From Alopecurus myosuroides (Eukaryota; Streptophyta; Magnoliopsida; Poales; Poaceae), in contig CM054063.1 of the NCBI GenBank assembly GCA_028641055.1, positions 176,706,756 through 176,770,755 of the forward strand: a stretch of DNA of 64,000 bases, in the 5' to 3' direction. The position numbers and the translations under genes were made by a program. The notes under the pieces are model-generated. The model was given only the letters and a program-made list of their open reading frames with translations, was not told the origin of the DNA and did not search any database. Below, in pieces: positions 23,213-35,410 of the stretch (position 1 is its first letter; each line of letters begins with the position of its first letter).

Positions 23213-25256
23213 TATGCAGATGACACCATCCTCTTCTCACAAAAGGACACTGCTCTGGCCACTAACCTCAAATGGGTCCTTGTCTGTTTTGAACATGTAT
23301 CTGGGATGAGAATTAACTACAATAAGAGTGAACTCATCCCTTTAGGCATGCCTGAAACTGAGATTCCTAACTTTGTTGAGATTTTTCGGTGTGCTGTTAG
23401 CAGTTTCCCAATAAAATACCTAGGAATCCACTTCATTATGATAAGCTGAGGAGAGAGGACATTCAACCTCTTATTGATAAAATTCTCAAAAGAATTGCAG
23501 GTTGGAGAGGAAAACTCCTCTCCTATGCAGCTAGAACCACCCCGATTAAACCTTGTTTAGCTAGCATCCCCATCTACTTGCTTCCTTTCTTCAAATTCCC
23601 AAAATGGGCCCTTGATCTAATCAAAAGTAAAATGGCCAACTGCTTGTGGAATGATTTTGAAGGGAATAGAAAACTACACCTAGCTAATTGGAAACTCATC
23701 TGCATGAAGAAAGAGTTTGGTGCCCTAGGTGTTCCTAATCTGGCCAATGTCAACTTGTGCCTTCTGAGCTCTTGGCTCAAAAGGTACATCTCTGATGAAG
23801 GCAAATTGTGGAAAACCATGGTAGATGCCAAGTACAACACCTCAAGTCCAGACATCTTATGCAGCAGATCCACTAATGTTTCTCAATTTTGGAAAGGGAT
23901 CATGTGCCGTTAGGAGTATAAAGTTTGGTTATAGGTGGAGTGTAGGCGATGGGTGTAAAATCATATTTTGGGAGGATAACTGGTTTGGTGACTCCCCTTT
24001 AGCTGTTCAGTTTTTTGACATTTACATTGTTTGTAATGAACAAGGTAAAAAAATTAAAGACATCTTGGTAATTGGACATCTTAGGCTCTCTTTTAGGAGG
24101 AATTCCCCACCCCCCTAGAACAGAAATGGCATGATATGCAAAGTGTTGCTTCTAGCATTCTGCTTACAAACAACACTGACTCTTTGATCTGAAAGTATGA
24201 ATCCAAAGGGACATACTCCACTTCTTCCCTCTATGCCATTATTAACTTTGGCGGGGTGCAACCCGTGTACATCCCTAGTGTGTGGGGTTTGCACATTCCC
24301 CCCAAGGTGCACATCTTCCTCTCTCTACTAGCCCACAACAAGTTGATGACCAGAGATAATCTAAAAAACAGGCATATGAATAAACCTGAAGACTGCATTT
24401 TCTGCACCAAAAAAGAATCGATCTCACACCTGTTCTTTGAGTGTATTTTTGCTAAACAAATCTGGCATTTTATTTCTAATGCTTTCAACCTTGCTTTGGG
24501 TGAAAATTATGTGTCTATTGCTAGATTTTGGGTAGCAAATAAGAAATATGCAGTCCTCAATTCTATTTGTTTTTCTGCCCTCTGGTCTATCTGGAAAACC
24601 AGGAATGACCTTATTTTTAACGGTCACCCCTCACTTAACATTCAACAGGTGCTTCGTCTGTTGCTGAACTCGCTGAAGATGTGGAAACTAATATTCAAGG
24701 AGGAAATGCACGTGGAGATAGAACGTTTCTGCTCGCAGCTCTTGAACCAGCTGAACTCCCCAATGCTCCTGGAACCGGGATGAAAATGGCTAGGCGATCC
24801 ACCTCTCCAACTCCAAGCACGGATGCAATACCCTCACCGGTGTTGAAGAAAGTTGTGGTTGCCGGGATTTGGGAGACCCCAACATCCATTCTCGAGCTGG
24901 TCCAGGATCCGCTCCAAGCTTGACATCCACTCCCCCCCCCGCTCCCCTGCGAGGCCGTGTTTCCATTTACGCTATTAAGACTTTCCCATATCTGTTGGGT
25001 TCTTTGGCTCTGCCAATGTACTGTCATTTCTAGTTTTTCTTCTGTTGTTGTTTTCGCTTTCTGAACACGTGTTTTCAATGTGTTGTATGACCTTGTGCTT
25101 GGCGTGGTTTCGTTGAGACTTATCAATGGAACCGGGGACGTCGTCCCTGTTATTCTAAAATGGCATGTGTGCGATGCAATTTTCTTCCCGCGGTTCACTT
25201 CAACCGATGCGCTAATTGTATTTTTTTGGAAGAAACTCCAGTTTAATAAGGAAGTG
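23213..25256 (+). pseudogene. L1-type LINE, 3' half, interrupted at the RT catalytic box
   Basis: Begins exactly with the codons for YADDTILF at 23213, the RT catalytic box, because the Athila-like LTR abuts it. It continues with FEHVSGMRINYNKSE, then after a frameshift KRIAGWRGKLLSYAARTTPI and an intact stretch at 23578-23913 (FFKFPKWALDLIKSKMANCL). Next come WSVGDGCKIIFWEDNWFGD and the C-terminal zf-RVT region in the ORF 24256-24783: IPPKVHIFLSLLAHNKLMTR, CIFCTKKESISHLFFEC. Frameshifts and stops make it non-functional. The 3' UTR runs to about 25256. The 5' half is not on the far side of the LTR, so it was lost or lies elsewhere. Sequence differs clearly from the LINE at 3340. Confidence 0.85.
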
Positions 25257-25346
25257 GATAATTTCTAAGGACACGTTGAACGACTTGAGAAGAAGGATGG
25301 CCTAAACTATCATGCCACCATATATCTGAAGGCTTGGTGACGCTAA

Positions 25347-26472
25347 GAGCATCTCCACTTGCGTCCCCCCCATTTGTCGTCCGGAGGGGCGTAGGAGACG
25401 GCCTTTTGGGGTTGTCCGAAGGGAAGTCGACGTTGGGGGGCACAGTTCTCCCCTCTCAGCCCCAAACAGAAACCCCAAAAAAATCAAATACAATTCAAAT
25501 TGAAACTTTCGATTTCATTCAAATTTTAGGAAATATTACATATTTGAACGAAATATAAACTATAAAATAAAATATAAACTAAATTCGACGTGTTCACTAG
25601 TTGAACAGGTCGAAGTCGCTGTCGCCGTCGTTGCGCGGCCAGTTCCTCAGCCCCGCCTCGTTGTCGTTGGCCGCCGAGGCGTCCAGGTCGATGATGAGCG
25701 CACCGGTCATTTGCGCGTGGTCGACGAAGGACCACGCGCGCGCCGCTTCGTCCGACATCAGCGGCGACGTGTCGTACGACTCCTCGAGGGCTGGCCCCAG
25801 GCCTTCCGGGTCGTCCTCTGTCGTTGCCATCTCCTGGAGCGCCCACATATGCTCGAGCAACGTCATGCGGCGCGGCTCCGTCTTCGGCTTCTTGAGGGCA
25901 GGCGCAACCGTCGGCGCGGGGCGGCGCGTGACATAATGAGCCGTCCACGGAGGAGGAGGAGGACCGGGGAAGGGGGGACGACGAGGGCGTCACTGTCATG
26001 CGCCTCGGGTTCCAGATGGAGGGCATTGGCCATGGGAGGCGTGGCTGGTCGCCGGCGGCGATGTGCGACAGACGAAGTCAAGGGAGAACCCTGGCTGCGC
26101 CCAGAACGGACTGCGTCCCATCCGTTTGCGCTTGTTGACAGGCGACGCCAGCCCAGGACTGTCCCAGCGGTTCCACCGATTTTCGTGGAGGCGTTTGAAC
26201 TCCTCCTCGTAGCACGCCGTGTTCACCGGATCCCACGCCGGGTCGGCGCGCTGCTCGTCCATCAGCTTGTCATAGTAGTAGACGAGCACCTCCGAGCCCC
26301 AGGAGGCGTCTCTCACCCGCGGCGCGTCTGGGATGGGCACGCTGGAGAGCCCGATGGTGAAGCCATGCATGGCACACATATCGACCGGGGCACGGGTACC
26401 AGGCTTCAAAGAGCTCCCTCGCCTGGTGCTTGAGGAGGGAGCGGTCGGAAGAAGTCGTTGGCGGCGAGAGGG
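25347..26472 (-). mobile_element. Harbinger-type element, right end cut by the Copia insertion
   Basis: TAA at 25344-25346 is followed by GAGCATCTCCACTTGCG, the same terminal motif as the MITE at 13922. The opposite end is absent because the Copia LTR starts at 26473. The interior carries a minus-strand coding remnant. The superfamily assignment rests on the terminal motif and three-base flank only. Confidence 0.55.
25597..26409 (-). pseudogene. Frameshifted coding remnant of a repeated Triticeae protein family, function unknown
   Basis: Three minus-strand ORFs in different frames read as one protein. 25996-26409 has VYYYDKLMDEQRADPAWDPV, ACYEEEFKRLHENRWNRWD and KRMGRSPFWAQPGFSLDFV. 25863-26081 has MANALHLEPEAHDSDALVVP. 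25597-25866 has MTLLEHMWALQEMATTEDDP, TGALIIDLDASAANDNEAGL and the end NDGDSDFDLFN with a stop. The tryptophan/arginine-rich first part and acidic tail would suit a DNA-binding accessory protein of a transposon (Harbinger elements carry a Myb/NAM-like second protein), but I cannot show a Myb motif. At least two frameshifts separate the pieces. The N terminus may be lost at the Copia junction. Confidence 0.55.
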
Positions 26473-27653
26473 TGATAGTGCAAATCCTCCTAAATCTTAT
26501 TTTGTGTGTTTGTTAACAACACTAGTATTATTCTAACGTGTGTTGATGTTTTAGGGGTCATAATTAAATAATTTTTAAAGGTGGCTCTGTTTCTCAAAAA
26601 GGAACAAAAGAGAATTTGAAATGCTAGAGTTGCTGGGATTTTCCCCAGGCCGGAGTCTCCGGTGTCTCAAACCGGAGTCTCCAGACTCATGATTTCCTAG
26701 CGAAGAAGAACTTGGTGTGACCCTCTGGACTCCCTCCAAATGTATGCGGAGAGTTCTCGGAGTTTTCGGTCCAGCCGGAGTCTCCGGTGTGCAGGGGCCG
26801 GGGTCTCTGGACTCCTGGCGTTTCCCTACACACGAAGCAATCTAGACACTCTCTTCTGTCCTGGAGAGAAAATTATGCGGAGTCTCCGGCCTGTGAAGAC
26901 CGGAGTCTCCGCCCTTGAAGATTTTTCAGACCCAATGCAAAGTAGTGTCGCCCACTGGATGCGGTCCAGAGTGTGCCCAGAGTCTCCGGTGTTCTGCAAA
27001 GTCTTCGGCCCTCCGGCATGTTGTCGGAGACTTTGCTAGACCGGAGTCTCCATCGCTTTACACCGGAGTCTCTGGTGTGACTTTTCCAGAAAGGTGTCAA
27101 ACGGGAATCAAGTCTTCATTTCCCCCTCATTCATTTGAGGGAATCAATTTAGGGTTTTCTTGTGGAAAACCTAGACCTCATTGCTACTCACTTGTTGATT
27201 GTTGGTGATTCCTGGGAGCCCCCAATTTGGTTGTGGGTGTGTGCCTCAAGCTCATTGTAAAGGACTCGATTTCCGCCTAAAAGGAAATCAATAATGGAAG
27301 GTGAACTAGGCCTTTGACGCGAGGTTCATCGAAAAATAGGGTGAGGACTTTGTGGCGTTGAGTAGGCCTTCGTGGCGAAACTCACACCCCTCCAACAAGA
27401 TGTACTCCCCTTAAATGGAGGAACTCGGGATTACATCCTTGTCTCCGCGTGCTTCCGTTATCGGTTACCTCATTCCCTCTCCTTTACTTTGTGTTTTTAT
27501 CTTGTTTATTGTTGTTTTTGTCATATAGGTAAATTCACCGTAGTTGCATATCTAGAGAATTTACCTTTGTGTCAAGCCTTAATTTGAAGAAAAAATAAAT
27601 TGGTCGTAGCACCTATTCACCCCTCCCCTCTAGGTGCCCATACTATCCGTTCA
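26473..27653 (+). repeat. 5' LTR of the Copia element
   Basis: Starts TGATAGTGCAAATCC and ends ACTATCCGTTCA, giving TG...CA ends and 1,181 bp. The end is fixed by the primer-binding site one base later. Between 26650 and 27075 it contains about nine copies of CCGGAGTCTCCGG or close variants, a 6-bp inverted repeat around a single centre base. The start is the likely one but has no second LTR to confirm it. Confidence 0.75.
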
Positions 27654-27654
27654 A

Positions 27655-27672
27655 TTGGTATCAGAGCGTTGG
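27655..27672 (+). other. Primer-binding site, initiator tRNA-Met
   Basis: TTGGTATCAGAGCG directly after the LTR is the standard plant Copia primer-binding sequence complementary to the 3' end of initiator tRNA-Met. Confidence 0.9.
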
Positions 27673-27708
27673 CTCTTATTTTGGGCTTGACCGCATGAGA
27701 GTTATAGT

Positions 27709-30204
27709 ATGGTCAACAGATAGGATGTCGCTGAGCCATCAGCACAAGTCACTATGGATGATCTCAAGGAATTGAAAGATTGTTTGACCTCATCCATGGA
27801 TCCCAGAATGACGGAGTTGCGTGATTTCATGACGCAACTCTTGAAAGCCAAGGTCCCGAAAACTTCTACTTTGACTCCTTCAAAAGAAGTTCCGAAGGAG
27901 AAGGAGGATGGGGATAATGGTGGAGAACCTAAAAGTGAATCCTCTAAGAACAAAACTTCTAAGGGAAAGGATGAGTACCAGAATATTGAAGGACGATACT
28001 CTCCCGATCCTCCCATCCCACACCCTCATATTTATCCTAGAGGTGAAGCTCCTAAAATTGATGTACATTCTTTTAGTCAATGGCAATATTGTATGAAAAT
28101 CACTTGAACTCTTCTTGCATTGAGATTTGGAGGGTCACTCAAGATGAATACAAGCCTCATGACCCTAAGAACTTGACAAGACGAGAACTAGTATATTGCC
28201 AACTCAACTACACCGCCTTGTTGATGATTCAACAAACCATGGGTCCAAACCACATGCCTCATCTTGAACAATACTCCACCACCAAATAAACATGGGATGC
28301 TCTTATCACCATGTTTAGGGAAATGAAAGCATGAAGATGAATAGGTATGATACCTTGATCAATGAGGTCGAAGGGTTCTATATGCTTGATGGTGAGAGCC
28401 ACGAGTACATGTACTAGAGACTCAAGACCCTTGCCACCGCCTTTAGTGGTCTTGGTGCCACTTATGTGCATGATGTTTGGATCAAGAGAAAGTACGTGAG
28501 TGCTCTCATGCCATTTGATCCTGTGGACTTGAAGAGACTTCAAGGAAGACACAACTATCACCTCATGACCTCAATCGAGGTGATGCAAGAGATGGCCTCC
28601 TTCCAAGTTCAAACAAAGCTTGCTCATGACATGCGTGCTCGTGCTATTGGAGTGCACAAAGGGGCCTCTGTTGCTTTGAAGGACAAGGTTGTGACCAAGG
28701 TGGTGGATCAACAAGGAGAGGTTACTTTGGGAGAAAACTTGTCTCCGCTAAATGATCAAGAATATAATCCCGGTCTTAAGGACTACATTGCTCTTGCCGT
28801 GCAAAAGTTCTGGAATAAACCTCCCAAGGCCAAGGAATATATTAACGAGAAGACCAAGTCAAGCTATGGCAAAGAAGGGACTCAAAAAGTGAGGTCTTGT
28901 TTCAATTGTGAAGACAAGTATCATTTTATTGCCGAGTGCCCCTTGGAGAATAGGGAAAGCCATGGAGGAAAGCTTGTCCTCAAGGATAAGTTAAAGCTCC
29001 CCAACAAGAAGCCTCACTTAAAGTAGAAACCCTTCAACAAGAAACCATATTAAAGGTATGTTCTAGTGACTCAATAAGAGTATGATTCCGGTGATGAAGA
29101 AGAAGAAACCACAAGTGAAGTGGCCGCTATTGCTATTGCATCTTAATCATATCCATCACTCTTTGAATCCCCCAATGAGAATCTTCCTCAACCTTCCGCA
29201 AAGTGCTTCATGGCAAAGGCCACCAATGTATCATCTTGTTCCAGCTCTAAGACTCAAAAGAAGAACCTTGCTAGTCCTAGTGTTGAAGACGAAATCGCCT
29301 CTTTGAGTTTAGTTATGACTAACTTGCAAGGTGAGACCAAGAAGTACTTTAATCTTCTCATGAGTCAATTGGGAGAGGCCCAAGAGGCTCTTGATAAGAA
29401 ATGTGAAACCGAGAGGGAAGATTTCAGTGAAAAGGGTTCCCTCTCAAATGCTCTTAAGGAGGAACATGAGGTTCGAGTATCTCTTGAGGAGAAACTTGAA
29501 ACTATTGAAGAGTCACATAATGAGTTAATTTATGAGATCACTAAAGAACGTGACAATGCAATTTCTAAATATAAAAGAGCTAAAAATAATAAGGATGAGT
29601 TTTGGATTGGTCATGAAAAACTAACCGACGAGCTAGAGAAGCTCACCAAGGCTCACAAGGCCTTGGAGAGTGAACACTCTACCCTCAACAAGTCTCGTGA
29701 ACAACTTCAAACTCACTTAATCAAATAAATGTGCCTAGTACTTATACTTATTCTTGTGATCATGCAAATATTATTGAGGAGAATTCTAGGTTAAAGGAAG
29801 ATCTAGCAAGAATTAATGGCAAGGGCCCTAGTATTGAGAAGGTTGTGGCTCCTAAGCCACAAGTGGCTCCAAAGTCACAAGTGGTTGCTCCTAGACCACA
29901 AAATGGAAAACAAGGTTATGGCTATGTTTCCAAGATCAAGAACAAGAATAAGAACAACAAGAACAAGGCCAAGGCTACACAAGCAAAGAAGAATGTTGGT
30001 GCGAGTGGTATTGTCATTAGGGACAACACTACTCGTAGTAACTCCGCGGGGACTAACAATCCACACCATTTCTTATTTGTTGATTATTATGGTGTATTGC
30101 AAACTAAATATGTTGGTCCTATTGAGGGTTTCATTGAATACTCTATTTGGGTTCAAAATACCCTTGTTGCTAACATGAGAGGACTCTCCTCGGATCCTAG
30201 CTAA
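27709..30204 (+). pseudogene. Copia gag region with zinc knuckle and coiled coil
   Basis: The likely start ATG at 27709 is followed four codons later by a TAG. The frame then runs MDDLKELKDCLTSSMDPRMT onward, shifts near 28075, and continues in 28466-29026, which holds the knuckle CFNCEDKYHFIAEC (CX2CX4HX4C) near 28897. 29210-29728 is a charged coiled coil (KEEHEVRVSLEEKLETIEES). 29731-30204 adds a PKPQVAPKSQVV repeat and a lysine/asparagine-rich segment (KIKNKNKNNKNKAKATQ). A structural protein that packages RNA in a Copia particle; here disrupted by at least five lesions. The coiled coil after the knuckle is typical of SIRE/Maximus-type Gag. Confidence 0.8.
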
Positions 30205-33200
30205 AATCAACGATTTCTTGCAGGACTGCTTCCGGTAGATCAAAATGGATACTTGATAGTGTGTGTACAAGTCATGTGACCGGAAGCAAAGCACTTATGA
30301 CGGAGTTGAAACCAAATATAAATCAAGCAACCATCACTTATGGAGATAAGTCCAAATCTGAGGTAAAGGGTTTCGGCAAGGTGGTTGTTGCTCCTAATAT
30401 CACCCTTGAAAATGTTATGCTTGTCGAATCCCTTGGTTTCAATTTGATTTTAGTTTGTATTTTAGGGAAGATGGATTATTCTGTCTTCTTTGATCCTAAC
30501 TAGGTGGTGATTATGTGGAGCAAGTCTGTCAATATTGCTTACGTTGGGCATGTCGAAAATGAGTTTTATGTGGTAGAATTTTTAGAGTCAACCAAAACTC
30601 AAACGATGTGTATCTTCGGTTAGGCCGAAGTGGGGTGGTTGTGGCATTCCCACTTATCCCATGTCAACATGAGAACTTTTCAAAGTCCTCAAAGGGGTGT
30701 CCACATCCTCGGACTAAAAGAAAATGTTTCCTTTGCCAAAGAGCGTGTGTGTAGGGCTTGTGTTGAAGGCAAGATGCATGATTCTTTGCATCCAAGTAAG
30801 ACAATAATTTCATCAAAGAGGATCTTCGAGCTTCTCCATGTTGATCTATTTGGTGCCGTGCCTGAGGAAAGTCTTGGAGGCAAGAAGTATTGCTTGGTGA
30901 TTGTGGATTACTATTCAAGCGATACTTGGGTCTATTTCTTCAAGTTGAAGAGTGAGACTCAACAAGACGTCATCGACTTATCCAATCAAGTACAACATCA
31001 ACACAATCTTCCTATCTTGGCTATTCGGAGTGATAATGGCTCCGATTTCAAGAGCTACACCCTTAATGAGTTCCTTAGTGAAGAAGGTATTCGTCATTGA
31101 TATTCCACTGCATATACCACTCAACAAAATGGTGTAGCCGAAAGGAAGAACTGGACTCTCTTGGATATGGCTAGGACCATGTTGGGGGAGTTTAAGGCTC
31201 CTAAATATCTTTGGGACAAAGCCATCTCCACCATTTGTCACTCATCTAACCGACTCTACATTTGCAAGGGCTTAATGAAGACTCCATATGGATTCTCACC
31301 GGCAACAAACCAAATATCTCCTACTTCCGTGTATTCGTTTGTAAGTGTTTCTATTTGGTAAGAAGGTGTTCGTTTGTCTAAATTCCAAGCTAAAACTATT
31401 GAGGGTACATTTGTTGGTTATGGTTCCGAATCCCACACTTATAGAGTCTTTGACAAGGCCTCACAGATTGTCACTGAATCTAGTAGTGTAGTGTTCGAAG
31501 AAAATGATGTCTCCCAAGTTGGGAAAGTTCGTGTTTCTAATGTAGTTGTTGAAGTTTCTCATGAAGCCATAGGAAGAATGGGCGTGAGATTTTTCCGCCC
31601 CATTGAGGGACACCTTGTGGAGACTCAAGGACTATGCTCTACTCAAGTGGAGCCCTCCTCTACATTAGAAGATCATGCCAAGGTAGAAAGTGATGCACCA
31701 ACCCAAGAACAAGTTCAAGACCCTCCTATTATTGACCAAGTTGACACGCAAGAACCAAGCACTTATATCATTCAAGCTAGCCAAGGTCAAGGAAAAGATC
31801 AACCTTCTTCATCTTCTTCTCCTATTGTTGAAGAAAGTCAAGATGATGATCAAGGCCAACATTCCGGTCAAGACGGGGACCCAAATGATCAAGATGATCA
31901 AGTGATTCATCCTCGCAATAATGAGGATATCAAAGCCTGTCGTGCTAGAAGGATAGCAAAAGGCTTGAAGCGTATTGATGCATATGATGATAAGGTGTTA
32001 AGTGATGTGAAAAACAAGAGATACACAAGAGTTCAATTGGCAAGCTTTAGTTAGCTTCAAGCTTACATATCCATGGTGGAACCAAAGAAAGTGGTTGGGG
32101 ATCTTGAAGATTTGGATTGGTTGGAAGCTATGCATGATGACCTCAATAACTTTGAATGCAACAAGGTTTGGAAGCTAGTTTAGAAGCCAAAAGATTGCCA
32201 CAAATACTAAGTGGATATTCAAGAACAAACTATATGAGAATGGTATTGTTGTGAGGAACAAGGAAAGATTGGTGTCTCAAGGCTACACTCAAGTGAAAGG
32301 CATTGACTTTGATGAAACCTATGCTCCCGTGGGTTGCCTTGAGTCCATGTGTATCCTTCTTGCATATGCATCTTCGCATAAATTTAAATTTCAACAAATG
32401 GATGTCAAAAGTGATTTTCTAAATGGTCCATTGAAACAGGAGGTATATGTTAAGCAACCTCCGAGGTTTGACAACCCTAACTTACCTAACCATGTCTACA
32501 AGCTCTCTAAGGCACTCTATGGACTTAAACAAGTACCACGTGTGTGGTATGAGCACCTTAGAGAGTTGTTGCAAGACCATGGGTTTGAAGTTGGGAAAAT
32601 CGATCCCGTCCTTTTCAAAAAGAGGTTAAAAGGAGAGATTTTCATATGCCAACTCTACGTGGATGATAGTATCTTTGGCTCAACTAACAAATCTTTCAAT
32701 GTTGAATTTTCAAAGCTTATGACTGACAGGTTTGAGATGTCTATGATGTGAGAGCTCAAATTCTTCCTTGGTTTTAAGATCAAGCAATGGGCTCATGAGA
32801 CTTTCATTTCTCAAGCCAGGTATACCCAAGGCATGCTCAAGAGGTTCAACTTCCAAGGTGCTAAAGAGAAGGTCTCTCCAATGAAAACGAAATGTCATAT
32901 CAAGCACAATCCGGATGGTAAAGATGTGGACCAAAAGTTGTATCGTTCTATGATTGGTTCTTTGCTTTATCTTTGTGCACCTAGGCGCGATATCATATTG
33001 AGTGTAGGAGTGTGTGCAAGGTATCAAGCGGCTCCTAAGGAAAGCCACTTGGTAGCGGTCCATAGGATCTTTCGGTATTTGGTTCATACCTAAAGATTTG
33101 GTTTGTGGTACCCAAAGGGGGCACATTTTTCTCTCAAGGGGTACACGGACTCGGATGGGGCCGATGATCAAGATGATAGGAAATCAACTTACGGGGCTTG

Positions 33201-33609
33201 CCAATTTATTGGTAGGTCTTTGGTGAGTTGGTCTTCTAAGAAGCAAAATTTTATATCTCTCTCCATCTCCGAAGCCGAGTATGTGGCGGCCGCTAGTGCT
33301 TGCACCCAATTGCTATGGATGAGGCAAACCTTGAAAGAGAATGATGATCACTTGGATAAGGTGCCACTCTTATGTGACAATAAGAGTGCCATCAAGATCC
33401 CCTACAACCCTGTGCAACACACAAGGACGAATAATATTGAGATTCGTCATCATTTCATCCGGGATCATGTGGCAATAGGTGATATTGAGCTAGCCTATGT
33501 GATAACCTAGGATAATTTTGCGGACATATTCACGAAGCCTCTAGATGATTCAAGATTCATGTATTTGAGGAATGAGCTAAATATCATCGATTCAAGGAGT
33601 TTGTCTTGA
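30205..33609 (+). pseudogene. Copia pol: protease, integrase, RT, RNase H
   Basis: Protease: WILDSVCTSHVTG near 30243, where the usual DSG catalytic triplet reads DSV. GAG-pre-integrase: HSHLSHVNMRTF then CRACVEGKMH. Integrase core: HVDLFG, SDNGSDF and QNGVAERKN supply the D, D and E residues (30840-31150). RT: MRNKERLVSQGYTQVKGIDF, FQQMDVKSDFLNG, LYGLKQVPRVWYEHL and the YVDD box near 32656. RNase H: GYTDSDGADDQDDRKSTYG, SISEAEYVAAASA, CDNKSAIKI (33139-33400). The end is DNFADIFTKPLDDSRF and a stop at 33609. Stops lie near 31100, 31360, 32054, 32180, 32751, 33093 and 33510. Inactive. Confidence 0.9.
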
Positions 33610-34472
33610 GGATCTTGAACACACGCCTATAGTTGACTATGTGTTTGGGTTTAGGTGTAGGCATGGACATAGGCGGAGTGTTATCCTAACACATTGGGTT
33701 CTCCCCCCCATTATGCCCAAAGCAAAAGTTCATTGTTATCTCACTTTTTCTAATGTTGAATTGTGAGCTAAAATGTTGAGAATTGGCAATGCACCCAAGA
33801 TATATCTTCGCGGTGTCATACCATAATCTCTTATATGGTGGCTTAGGCCACCAACCTCTTCTTTTGAAGAGTTTGTTCTTATTTGGTTTTTATTTGGATT
33901 TTATAGGTTTTATATTTGAGTTGGTTGGTTTCTTGGAAAACACACTCAAATCTTGTTTTTAATCGATCTGATCTTGCAATTTTTGAGTGTGAAATACCAT
34001 TCCACTTTGTATTCCTTATCCCAAGCCAAAATTCCCTAAAAACCAATGATACATAGCCACATGCATGTCCCAAACAATTTTCTGGGATTTTTGGAGAGTT
34101 GGGGCCAGAGACTCCGATGTACAACACCGGAGACTCCGGTCCGGCCAAAGTCTCCGCTGTAAGCACGAAATCCCCGGTACGCAGGAGACTCCGGGGCTTA
34201 GGCCAGAGACTTCGGCCTGGCGGTTTCCGCAAAGTAAAAAGGGGATCAGGGTGGGGGTTGCTCACAATCTCCCATCCACCCTGACCCTCCCAAGTTCTCT
34301 TGTGTTGCCGCCACCTCTCCAAGGTCCTCTTCTGGCTACTCCCTGCCGCTGGGATCCGCTGTCGCCGGGCCTCCTCCACTTTTCCTCGAGGGTGACTCTT
34401 CTCTCCCACTTGGAGCACCTCCATGAAGGACCATGGTACCTCCATCTCTCCTTCTCTCTAGGGTTGGCCTAG
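33610..34472 (+). other. Copia untranslated spacer between pol and the extra ORF
   Basis: Non-coding. Around 34095-34210 it carries several CCGGAGACTCCGG-like words, the reverse complement of the palindromic motif in the 5' LTR. A small CT-rich stretch precedes the next ORF. Confidence 0.6.
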
Positions 34473-35405
34473 ATGTGGTTCTTGAGATGTAGTTCATTGT
34501 CCCCAGTCGTAGAAATCTCTTTAGAAAAAAATGTTCACCTTAGAAACCATCTAGAGATAGTGGATAGCAAATTTTCTGCATCTGAAGTATTTGTCGCAGG
34601 GCTGGAGACTCCGGTCTTCGGGACCGGAGACCCAATATCTCTTGCTGGTTTTTCCATTTGTTTCTCAGGCATGCATGTTTACCTATTTGCTATCCATCTT
34701 GTTGTTTGGCTGCTTTCACGGAAAAGTACCAAGGCCTCCTCCTCTGACCCCAACGTTCCACCGAGAAAGAAACGTCCTTACCGTGCTCATGCACGGAACT
34801 ATCCTGTCACCGATCCAGAGACAAGGGCTCAGATTCAGAGAAGGGCTTTGGGTCAAGAGAAAGCTAGGCAAGAAGATGCAGCTGAGAGGCAAAGGCAAGA
34901 GGTGGCTAAGAAGGCCCATTTTGATTGCATCACCACCCTTAGGGGCATGATCAAAAGTGAGTTTAGGGTAATGACGGTGCAACCTTTCTTCTCCATGGCT
35001 CGCACTTCTCAAAACCCTTTCTGTTAGAGGTTGTGGGAAGCAAGTCCTATTTGAGTGAATCTATGTGGGTGAAAAAGAAGCTCGGTCGCGAGAGACTTCT
35101 TGGCATTCAGCATGATTTTAATGTCAAGGCTGTCCAGTAGTTCTTTGCTACTGTTACCTTTGGGGAGGATGAAGACATTACTTTGACATGGATGACCGGT
35201 GGCCTCAAGTGCGAGCCCCCAATCTTGAAGCTGTCAGAACTTCTTGGTTATCCGCTCCATGTAGACAACTTGGGGAAGAGGATGCATGTTCACGGTGTTT
35301 CCTACAACAAGAGGAAGTTGGCCCCTCTTTATAGCTAGATGGAAAGTGTAGGCACCAACAAGAATCTTAAGCGTGTCTACAATGTTCTCCTCCGCCTCTT
35401 TAGGT
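34473..35405 (+). pseudogene. Extra 3' ORF of the Copia element, env-like position
   Basis: 34473-35027 encodes a hydrophobic N-terminal stretch (ICFSGMHVYLFAIHLVVWLL near 34656-34715), then a basic segment (PPRKKRPYRAHARNY) and an alpha-helical charged stretch (RRALGQEKARQEDAAERQRQ). After a stop and frameshift it goes on as FFATVTFGEDEDITLTWMTG and LKLSELLGYPLHVDNLGKRM, which resembles the plant transposon protein domain found downstream of pol in SIRE-type elements. The SIRE ORF in this position has been called env-like. I see no evidence that it is a true envelope protein. The reading is cut at 35405 by the Gypsy insertion. Confidence 0.6.
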
Positions 35406-35410
35406 ACTGA

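Larger units (their letters stand above)
26473..35410 (+). mobile_element. Copia element, Maximus/SIRE-type, 3' end lost
   Basis: In order: 5' LTR, initiator-tRNA-Met primer-binding site, gag with zinc knuckle and a long coiled coil, protease, integrase, RT, RNase H, an extended 3' region and an extra downstream ORF. Copia order (integrase before RT), the coiled-coil Gag and the extra 3' ORF mark the SIRE/Maximus lineage. It inserted into the Harbinger-type element at 26472. It is cut at 35410 by the next Gypsy LTR, so its 3' LTR is not visible. All ORFs carry stops or frameshifts. Confidence 0.85.

Noticed and set aside
34473..35405. A retroviral envelope gene
   Set aside because: Position is env-like, but no signal peptide, cleavage site or fusion segment is visible; called only an extra ORF.
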